From: Phycisphaerae bacterium
GTDB taxonomy: Bacteria; Planctomycetota; Phycisphaerae; UBA1845
Direction: 5' to 3'
Assembly: GCA_029260115.1 (NCBI GenBank)
Contig: JAJDDW010000017.1
Coordinates: forward strand, 1 to 56,846
DNA length: 56,846 nucleotides
Positions 50,914 to 56,846 of the stretch are shown piece after piece. Numbering within the stretch: the first letter of the stretch is position 1; every line of letters starts with the position of its first letter. A program made the translations under genes and the position numbers. Below the pieces are notes generated by a model. It saw nothing but the letters and a program-made list of their open reading frames with translations. It did not search any database and was not told the DNA's origin.

Positions 50914-52082
50914 CATCCTCGCCTAAGCATTACAAGTTATCAAAACGTCGATCGGTGTCCCGATCAGGCCACACGCTCCTCGAGCTGCTGATCAGTATGA
51001 GTATCATGACTATTCTCATGAGCGCCATGACAACAGTGATAGTCGTGGCTGGCCACGCCATCCCCGACAGCCAAGCACCAACCACAAAAAAAATAAAGGC
51101 CATGGAATTAGTAGATCAGATGGGTAGCGAAATATTCTATGCAACGTCCATTACAGAAGCATCGGCCAATTCGATCACCTTCACGGTAGCAGATCGAGGT
51201 CATGGCGCCGCCGGACCGGAAACTATTCGTTATGCATGGTCTGGCACGTTAGGCGATCCACTCACTCGGCAGTACAACGTCGGAACTGTTATAACCATGA
51301 TTGATGATGTTCAGCTACTCAATCTTTCATTTGAGAAACGCCTCGAACCATTAACGACATTTCCAAGAGTCTTGATGTTTGTCGCTAATGAAGGCTCGCT
51401 GGTTGCCCAAGAAACCACAAGAAAAAATATCATGGAATCCTGGGGATTCACCGTTCAGCCAATTTCAGATAACTCCACACAAGATGCATTTGATACAGCC
51501 ATAGCTAATAATGATGTCCTTTATATTCCCGACGAACTTAATTCAACTAATGTTTTGGCCATAGTCACCAATCCTTCAATAGGTATTGTCAATGAAGACA
51601 CTGCTTTCTACAATGCATTGGGCTTTACCAATAAGGGCAATTGGGCAGCGGCTTCCAATCTGATTGTACAAATTAATTCCCACGAAATTACATCTGTATT
51701 TTCGTTAGGCAGTATCCAAATATTTTTAACATCTGATGTAATGGCCGTAACTACGCAAACCGTTTCTACGGGTACACAAGTGCTTGGAATACCCGAAGGC
51801 TATACCTATTCATCACTGCTTGTCATTGATACTGGTGGCGAAATGATTAGTGGCGCAATGGCTAGAGCCCGTCGTGTGTGCCTACCATGGTCTGGTTTCA
51901 ATGGCTTTGACTTCAACAATGTCGCAACGGCAGGTTTAACCATTATGCGAAGGGCCATTGTTTGGGCAGCCGCTCCGACAGTGTACACAGGCGCCCAAAT
52001 CGACCTGCAATTGAACGGAGTTTCGGAGACCGCCAGATCACAGGTGCAAATTCTTAACCGGCCTACGGGGACTGGGCTATGA
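50910..52082 (+). CDS. GspJ-like minor pseudopilin with an inserted ThuA/GATase-like domain
   Basis: 390 aa, about twice the usual GspJ length. The leader ends SRSGH, with TLLELLISMSIMTILMSAMT as the pilin helix. The head begins normally (MELVDQMGSEIFYATSITEA, VITMIDDVQLLNLSFE). At about residue 152 a roughly 200-residue domain interrupts it (VLMFVANEGSLVAQETTRKN, SIGIVNEDTAFYNALGF, LLVIDTGGEMISGAMARARR, LTIMRRAIVWAA). The pilin head then resumes (TGAQIDLQLNGVSETARSQV). The insert is homologous to one in the next protein and has a Rossmann/flavodoxin-like pattern resembling ThuA or class-I amidotransferase folds, without an obvious catalytic cysteine. It overlaps both neighbours by 4 nt. Confidence 0.85.
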   Translation: MTSSPKHYKLSKRRSVSRSGHTLLELLISMSIMTILMSAMTTVIVVAGHAIPDSQAPTTKKIKAMELVDQMGSEIFYATSITEASANSITFTVADRGHGAAGPETIRYAWSGTLGDPLTRQYNVGTVITMIDDVQLLNLSFEKRLEPLTTFPRVLMFVANEGSLVAQETTRKNIMESWGFTVQPISDNSTQDAFDTAIANNDVLYIPDELNSTNVLAIVTNPSIGIVNEDTAFYNALGFTNKGNWAAASNLIVQINSHEITSVFSLGSIQIFLTSDVMAVTTQTVSTGTQVLGIPEGYTYSSLLVIDTGGEMISGAMARARRVCLPWSGFNGFDFNNVATAGLTIMRRAIVWAAAPTVYTGAQIDLQLNGVSETARSQVQILNRPTGTGL

Positions 52083-53692
52083 TATTTAGCAATTCTAGTA
52101 GTTCTCATTTCCGTACACGCTACCGAGGGATTTCACTGCTCGATATACTCGTATCCATCCCGCTAGTAGGCATCGCCATCGTAGCAGCACTTAACACCGT
52201 TGGTGCGTCCAAAGCCTCACAGTATAAAGTCAACAAAACGCGACAAGGGCACTTATTGGCCCAGGATTTACTGTCAGAAATAATGCAGCAGGATTTCGCT
52301 GACTCAAATAGTGGCCTTCTGAGTTTTGGACAAGAGGCCATGGAAATAGGCAGCTTGAATCGAAGCCAATTCAACGACGTGGACGATTACGACGGGTGGC
52401 AAGCCTCTCCACCACAATACAAAGATGGAACAGTGATGAGCGGTTTGCCAGATTGGCAACGTATAGTTGAAGTGTCTTGGCGATCAACTGCAGATTTACA
52501 ACAAATCTCAGCCACAGCTACACCTATTAAACACATTCGAGTGAATGTTTTATATAAAGGCATTGCTGTCGCAGATCTCGAAGCCTTTAAGACAATAGGT
52601 CTACCTCCACTGGAAGCTTGCTGTTTTAGTGGTGGTTTATGCGAGAATTTGCGCAACGAAGCTTGCGTTGCACAAGGTGGTACCGCTCTAGGGACGGGTA
52701 CGTATTGTGCGAATAGCGCATGTCCAACAGGGCCTAAGGTATTGTTAGTCGTGGTTGATGACACAGCTTTAACTGCACAAGAATTAGCTCAGAAGGCACT
52801 CATTGAATCATGGGACAATAGTGTTATGCTTATCTCGGCGTCGGCTATGCAGTTTGAATTTGATGAGGCAATATCTGACGCAGACGTGGCCTACATTACT
52901 GTGGGGATAACTGCAAACAACCTGGGCACCAAGTTAACGTCCGCCACAATCGGCGTTGTGAATTCACAACCCTCTTTATTGGATGACCTTAAGTATTCAT
53001 CCGGGACAGCTTATTATTATGATTTGAGTGTTGGCGAAGTTACAGACAACACCCATCCCATCACATCCACTTTCACCAATGGTTCCCTGACCTTATCGAC
53101 GACGAATCAATGGTTTGTCGAAAATTGGACCGGTTTGGCGAGTGGCGCTCAAGTTCTTGCAGTGCTCACGCTATCGAGTAGGGCTTCACTGTTCGTTTTC
53201 GAACGCGGCGCCTCACTGGTGGGAGGCATACCGTCGCCAGCTCGTCGCGTTGAATTACCTTGGGGGCATGCAGACTTCGACTTCAGCACACTCACGGCAG
53301 ATGCACAGACAATAATGAAAAACGCCATCGAATGGGCGGCAGAAGAAATGGTAGTGTGTGGAGACGGCACATGCGCAGTGGGCGAAGCATGTAGTTGTGT
53401 GGCTGACTGTGGTTTACCGGCCTTATCCGAGATCAGCGGCTCGACCTGCGATGATGGGATTGACAACGACTGCAATAACTTAACCGACTGTCAAGATCTC
53501 TCATGTTACTTAGACCCTGCTTGCGCGGCGGTATGCGGAAATAATATTTGTGACAATGGTGAAGACTGCAACAGTTGCGCCGCAGATTGCTCTGGTAAAA
53601 CTAGCGGTCCACCTTCTGGACGCTATTGTTGCGGCAATGGAATTGCCGAGTCGGCCGAGGGCGATGGGAGTATTTGCGATGGAAACTACTAG
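52079..53692 (+). CDS. GspI/PilV-like pseudopilin with ThuA-like domain and Cys-rich repeats
   Basis: 537 aa, far longer than a normal GspI. The pilin helix ISLLDILVSIPLVGIAIVAA follows a basic leader, and GHLLAQDLLSEIM is the usual I-type helix. After the short head come a planctomycete CCFSGGLCENL...C-x5-C segment (about residues 181-217) and then a 200-residue domain homologous to that in the J-like neighbour (VLLVVVDDTALTAQELAQKA; SLFVFERGASLVGGIPSPAR; TIMKNAIEWAAEE). Residues 428-537 carry C-G-D/N-x-x-C-x3-E-x-C-x-C-x2-DC repeats (CGDGTCAVGEACSCVADC; CGNNICDNGEDCNSCAADC) with paired cysteines. It overlaps the upstream gene by ATGA, and the next gene starts inside its end. Confidence 0.85.
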   Translation: MIFSNSSSSHFRTRYRGISLLDILVSIPLVGIAIVAALNTVGASKASQYKVNKTRQGHLLAQDLLSEIMQQDFADSNSGLLSFGQEAMEIGSLNRSQFNDVDDYDGWQASPPQYKDGTVMSGLPDWQRIVEVSWRSTADLQQISATATPIKHIRVNVLYKGIAVADLEAFKTIGLPPLEACCFSGGLCENLRNEACVAQGGTALGTGTYCANSACPTGPKVLLVVVDDTALTAQELAQKALIESWDNSVMLISASAMQFEFDEAISDADVAYITVGITANNLGTKLTSATIGVVNSQPSLLDDLKYSSGTAYYYDLSVGEVTDNTHPITSTFTNGSLTLSTTNQWFVENWTGLASGAQVLAVLTLSSRASLFVFERGASLVGGIPSPARRVELPWGHADFDFSTLTADAQTIMKNAIEWAAEEMVVCGDGTCAVGEACSCVADCGLPALSEISGSTCDDGIDNDCNNLTDCQDLSCYLDPACAAVCGNNICDNGEDCNSCAADCSGKTSGPPSGRYCCGNGIAESAEGDGSICDGNY

Positions 53693-54173
53693 ACAACGCG
53701 AGGTTCGGACCGCCACCAGCCTGAAAGCGAACAAGTTCCGCCGCCGCGCGGTGGCTTATATATACTTTTTGAGCGCCACCTTACTCGTATCTGTAATTGG
53801 TTTATCAGCTTTGATGTATTCACGTATCCAACGGCGATCGGCCCAAGATGGAAACAACGCCCTAGTGGCTCGGTTTTATGCCCAATCTGCACTTGAACTT
53901 GGCTTAACACAAATTAACTTGGATCCTGACTGGCGCACAACATTCAGTAGTGGAACATGGTTCGCTGATATGCCATTAGGACGCGGTACTTTCAGTCTTG
54001 ATGTGTCTATTCTAAATGATGGTGATGCCAATCCCAACAACAACTCCGTCTTATTTGTTGGCACCGGAGTTTGCGATCAATCAACCCACAAAATTGAAAT
54101 AACACTAGTATCCCTATCCGACAGAGGTGGATTAGTGATTTCCAATGGAGGCGGCAAACGTAGCACAGGCTAG
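53679..54173 (+). CDS. PilX/GspK-like minor pilin protein
   Basis: 164 aa from ATG 53679 (GGGAG about 9 nt upstream; ATG 53664 is a near alternative). The start overlaps the end of the I-like gene by 14 nt. After a basic leader comes VAYIYFLSATLLVSVIGLSA, then ARFYAQSALELGLTQINLDP, the membrane helix and A-x-S/G-A-x-E pattern of GspK/PilX proteins. A short beta head with RGTFSLDVSILND follows. It lacks the GFTL-E signature, as K-type pseudopilins do. It is the last gene of the operon; no secretion ATPase or secretin gene is in the window. Confidence 0.75.
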   Translation: METTRQREVRTATSLKANKFRRRAVAYIYFLSATLLVSVIGLSALMYSRIQRRSAQDGNNALVARFYAQSALELGLTQINLDPDWRTTFSSGTWFADMPLGRGTFSLDVSILNDGDANPNNNSVLFVGTGVCDQSTHKIEITLVSLSDRGGLVISNGGGKRSTG

Positions 54174-54183
54174 AATGCAGTTA

Positions 54184-54240
54184 CAGATAGATCGGCCGGT
54201 TGGCCCTAGTCCTTCTTTTTGGACCTGGGGGACTCGATGA
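54184..54240 (+). repeat. Hairpin repeat family A, copy 3
   Basis: AGATCGGCCGGTTGGCCCTA then GTCC-TTCTTTTT-GGAC then CTGGGGGACTCGATGA. The TTCTTTTT loop and closing stem equal copy 1, and the AGATCGG upstream part equals copy 2. Two inner stem pairs are mismatched. It lies 11 bp after the last pseudopilin gene and could end its transcript. Confidence 0.75.
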
Positions 54241-54385
54241 TAAGAATTCAATCAACGCAAGAACACAAACCAAAACACAAGACTATAGGCCAGCTACATT
54301 CCGATCCATCTTCAACACGTATTCGTCAGCAAAATCAAATTGACGAAAACTGCTCCAAGGCCAATCTTCCGCTCGATTAACTAAT

Positions 54386-54844
54386 TCAGCCGGGTAGGGC
54401 ATGGCTATTGCTCGGAATAAGCTGACCGCACTCAGGGCACTTTCCGCTCACGTTGCCCGTCAGGTTGTATCCGCAGTTTTGGCAATGGCCTTCGGGGATA
54501 CGGTCTTTACGCCATATGAGAAAAGTCGGGATGAGAACGCATGGAGCAATGCACCACATGGGGATCAAGAATGAAAACACAACCATATTTGGCTGTAATG
54601 GTAACTTGAATTCGGGCAACCATATGATTGGCCCTCTGTCCATGGTGTAATGGAATGTGATTCCTCGCTGAGTATGGGGAGTATACGCGCAGCCTATTGT
54701 ACCATGACTTAGTACAGCTACGGATCTATAGCAGGTAAAACCGGCATTCATGCCAAAACTAATGATAGTGAAAATCAAAAATATCATCGACAAAATCATC
54801 GCAACTCTCGTGCGAAACCGAAGTGTACGAAACCGTATAGCCAT
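54386..54844 (-). CDS. Small membrane protein with C-terminal CGYNLTGN zinc ribbon
   Basis: 152 aa with a basic N-terminus and two or three hydrophobic helices (MILSMIFLIFTIISFGMNAG; NMVVFSFLIPMWCIAPCVLI). It ends in CQNCGYNLTGNVSGKCPECG, the same ribbon as in the protein at 43585. A start at 54844 or at the internal ATG 54802 is possible. Function unknown; it is probably a membrane-associated member of the lineage-specific ribbon family. Confidence 0.72.
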   Translation of the reverse strand: MAIRFRTLRFRTRVAMILSMIFLIFTIISFGMNAGFTCYRSVAVLSHGTIGCAYTPHTQRGITFHYTMDRGPIIWLPEFKLPLQPNMVVFSFLIPMWCIAPCVLIPTFLIWRKDRIPEGHCQNCGYNLTGNVSGKCPECGQLIPSNSHALPG

Positions 54845-55178
54845 GCGGCATTATCCCGTAGACAGGCGAATTTGTCACGGAATCAGGAACTCATCCAGCC
54901 CGTCAACAGGATTCAGATTCTCAAGCGCTCTTGGTTCGTTGCTACTCATCCAGCCAGAATCGATCGCTGTCTGGCTGGGCTGAGTAGCCCAGGTCCACAT
55001 CGCCGAACGGAAAAGTTTATTCAGTGAATGACTACGTGCACACGGGTAAGTCACGTTTCCGATTCCGATGTGCATCGGGATAGGAATCGTGACGTACCCA
55101 TGCCAGCCATCGGAAACCTACACTTGCCCCCCTGGAATAATTTACATGGCCAGCCAGAGACTTTAGAATTGCGGCATT
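54845..55178. other. Gap with one hairpin, no gene
   Basis: CCAGCCAGA (54950) pairs perfectly with TCTGGCTGG (54970) around an 11-base loop, without a T-tract. No supported gene is seen in the rest. The upstream region of the MazG-like gene is at the right end. Confidence 0.4.
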
Positions 55179-55472
55179 ATGAATCTAGAAGACTTTCAGG
55201 CGCTGATCGACAAGATGTATTCAGATAAAGACCGCGCGCGTGGCTCGGCGGCTACTTTTCTTTGGTTATCGGAAGAAATCGGCGAGCTTGCTTCCGCCCT
55301 GCGCGAAGGGACTAAAGAAGAACTCAGTGGCGAATTCGCTGATGTTTTCGCCTGGCTTGTCACGCTGGCTAATATTGAAGGTGTCAACATCACGGAGGCC
55401 CTGCGCGCCAAATACGGCTCGGGCTGCCCTGGTTGCGAGAAAATGGTCTGCAGTTGCAATACCAAACCTTAA
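55179..55472 (+). CDS. MazG-like nucleotide pyrophosphohydrolase
   Basis: 97 aa all-helical NTP-PPase of the MazG-like superfamily. The metal-binding pattern is visible as FLWLSEEIGELASALREG (E-E-x-x-E) and ELSGEFADVFAWLVTLANIEG (E-x2-D). The C-terminus has a cysteine cluster CPGCEKMVCSC that could bind zinc; this tail is unusual for the family. It probably clears non-canonical nucleotides. ATG 55179; no strong ribosome site. The FHA-GAF-SpoIIE gene follows 112 bp downstream on the same strand. Confidence 0.88.
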   Translation: MNLEDFQALIDKMYSDKDRARGSAATFLWLSEEIGELASALREGTKEELSGEFADVFAWLVTLANIEGVNITEALRAKYGSGCPGCEKMVCSCNTKP

Positions 55473-55584
55473 GTATCTCTCGGTCTTGACCATGAAAGAC
55501 TACCCTCATCCTGCCTGACTCGTTATTATAATGGTGCGTCATGCGAGACGTTGTTTGCAAAGTAGATTTTATTAGGAAAGAATT

Positions 55585-56846
55585 TTGCCCGAGCTTTCAC
55601 TCGTATATCCCGACGGCACGACAGGTTGCAAAGTGTTGGGCACCCAGCCTATAGTGGTGGGTCGCGACGCTAGCTGTGACTTAGCTATCGATGATCCTAG
55701 CGCATCCCGACGACACGCCAAGTTTTTATTGACCACCGATGGCTATTGCATCGAAGACCTCGACAGTAAAAACGGCACACTCGTCAACGACGTCATTAGC
55801 CATTCACACAAACTCTGCGATGGGGACCACGTACTCATCGGTTCCACACTGGCTATATACCGTGATGGACCTACAAGCACGTCTCAGCCCGTAGTCGTCG
55901 ACGATGAAGCGACGACCGGGCAAGCCACCCGGTATGCAAGCCGAGAGCGCAAACTCAATTTACCAGAGCAGCGCCTTCGCATGATTTACGAATTAAGTAG
56001 CCGACTCACCACCCTGCAAGATAAACATGTGCTGTTAGACGACGCCATGTCCATTTGCTTTGACATGTTGCAATTCGAGCGTGGGGCTATTGCTATTAAG
56101 CGACCTGGACAGCGCACGGTAGATTGGCCTGTGGTCCGCAACTTGCACGGTAGCGAAGGAGAATTGAAAATCTCAGGTTCGCTCCTACGCCGCGCTATCG
56201 AACAAGGCGAGCGAGCGATTTTTACCGATGCGGACCCTTCCCACATAGACCCAACAGTCAGCATGGTTCAGCAAGGCATACGCTCAGCCATGTGTGTCCC
56301 CCTGATCCACAACGACGAGATACTTGGCGTCATCTACGGGGACCGCATCCACTCATCGGTGACTTATAGCGCGGAAGATATTGACTTTCTAGCGGGGATT
56401 GCCCTGCAGGTAAGCATTGGGCTGATTAATAGTCGATTGGTTGCGGAACAAGAGCGGATGGTGCGCGTGAACCAGGACATCCAACTGGCGAGAAAAATAC
56501 AGACCGGCTTATTCCCCCAGTCCCTTCCGAGCAATGATCATTTCAAGGTCTCAGCTTTGAACGAACCTGGTCAACACGTCAGCGGCGATTATTACGATGT
56601 GATCGAAACGTCCGACGGTTTGATCTGGTGCCTGGTCGCCGACGTGACAGGCGAAGGTGTCGCGGCGTCGTTATTGACTGCCAACTTACAAGCCGCAGTC
56701 CGCATGACTGTTGTTGCGGAGAGCCATCCTTCTGAGCTGCTGCAAAGATGGAATAATCTCATCTATCGTAATACGGACGCCACAAAGTTCATCACCTGCA
56801 TTTTAGCGGCTATCGACCTGAGCAAACGAACCGTTACCTGCGCCTC
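55585..56846 (+). CDS. FHA-GAF-SpoIIE (PP2C/RsbU-type) signalling phosphatase, C-terminus cut by window edge
   Basis: Starts at TTG 55585 (AGGAAAG 7 nt upstream) and stays open for 420 codons to the window end. Residues about 1-95 are an FHA domain that binds phosphothreonine (IVVGRDASCDLAIDDPSASR, RHAKF, DLDSKNGTLVN). Residues about 135-290 are a GAF sensor (MSICFDMLQFERGAIAI; MCVPLIHNDEILGVIYGDR). From about 295 a coiled linker (NQDIQLARKIQTGLFPQSLP) leads into a SpoIIE PP2C-type phosphatase with VSGDYYDVIE and VADVTGEGVAASLL. The metal-ligand aspartates are kept. It is likely part of a kinase-partner switch, possibly reading phosphosites made by Hanks-type kinases such as the one at 20337; that link is inference. 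Confidence 0.92.
   Translation, partial: MPELSLVYPDGTTGCKVLGTQPIVVGRDASCDLAIDDPSASRRHAKFLLTTDGYCIEDLDSKNGTLVNDVISHSHKLCDGDHVLIGSTLAIYRDGPTSTSQPVVVDDEATTGQATRYASRERKLNLPEQRLRMIYELSSRLTTLQDKHVLLDDAMSICFDMLQFERGAIAIKRPGQRTVDWPVVRNLHGSEGELKISGSLLRRAIEQGERAIFTDADPSHIDPTVSMVQQGIRSAMCVPLIHNDEILGVIYGDRIHSSVTYSAEDIDFLAGIALQVSIGLINSRLVAEQERMVRVNQDIQLARKIQTGLFPQSLPSNDHFKVSALNEPGQHVSGDYYDVIETSDGLIWCLVADVTGEGVAASLLTANLQAAVRMTVVAESHPSELLQRWNNLIYRNTDATKFITCILAAIDLSKRTVTCA

Noticed and set aside
53550..53678. Longer start for the K-like pilin gene
   Set aside because: The frame is open from 53550, but this would overlap the Cys repeats of the previous gene by over 140 bp and place a non-leader segment before the membrane helix.
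54875..55075. Minus-strand frame of 66 codons
   Set aside because: Covers the 54950 hairpin and has no ribosome site or conserved motif.
1..56846. tRNA, rRNA and CRISPR arrays
   Set aside because: I looked for T-loop-like GGTTCGA blocks, conserved rRNA segments and regularly spaced direct repeats, and saw none that hold up.

Overview
This window looks like part of a planctomycete chromosome, most likely from the Phycisphaerae side of the phylum. The inference rests on several signatures in the sequence. One is a pseudopilin leader of the FTLIELLVVIAIIALLISIL type at 22303. Others are an ECF sigma factor next to a Ser/Thr kinase, small membrane proteins ending in a C-x2-C-x-YNLTGN-x-SG-x-CPECG ribbon, a CCF-x-GGLC cysteine segment inside a pseudopilin, and an EF-G of the mitochondrial-EFG1/spirochaete/planctomycete type. 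No rRNA, tRNA or CRISPR array was recognised, and there is no complete mobile element. Gene density is moderate, operons are short and strands switch often.

Region by region: 1-9243 holds two divergently arranged heavy-metal RND efflux systems. One is on the minus strand (adaptor plus a permease cut by the window edge). The other is on the plus strand (adaptor with six cysteine/histidine motifs plus a complete permease). A His-rich and a Cys-rich secreted protein lie between them. A decayed IS5-like transposase (about 9522-9949) and two or three lipoproteins or unknown proteins follow. 12308-15299 is a phosphate locus (DUF47/PhoU-like, PiT transporter, then a Cys-rich exported protein). 15522-19335 holds a membrane sulfatase-superfamily protein and a TrhO-RluA tRNA/rRNA-modification fusion. 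19700-21986 is an ECF sigma/kinase pair. 22303-27796 holds a pseudopilin and two large GT39-like membrane proteins.

28442-31796 is a minus-strand operon of ornithine aminotransferase, ornithine carbamoyltransferase and carbamate kinase. It could convert citrulline or ornithine to glutamate semialdehyde with ATP recovery. 33811-36795 is a tight operon of selD (itself a selenoprotein, with an in-frame TGA and a SECIS-like hairpin), nadC and an SGNH-like membrane protein. Then come a YjfB-like small protein, a secreted trypsin-like protease with a C-terminal anchor, an S24/LexA-like repressor, MiaE, and a TetR-controlled cluster (TetR, DUF1761, tandem SRPBCC, VOC). Cardiolipin synthase, EF-G, a lipoprotein and a sugar-nucleotide epimerase follow.

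50452-54173 is a four-gene pseudopilin operon (H-, J-, I- and K-like), with 4-nt ATGA overlaps at the first two junctions. Two of its proteins carry homologous extra domains of about 200 residues, one inserted in the middle of the pilin head. This is the strongest candidate here for an undescribed arrangement. The window ends with a MazG-like pyrophosphohydrolase and the start of an FHA-GAF-SpoIIE phosphatase.

Several small dispersed hairpin families lie in the intergenic gaps. One has three copies with a shared TTCTTTTT-type loop, one is built on GTGGCATGCC, one on GGGTAAGC, and one is the widespread ATTCCCGCgcagGCGGGAAT element.
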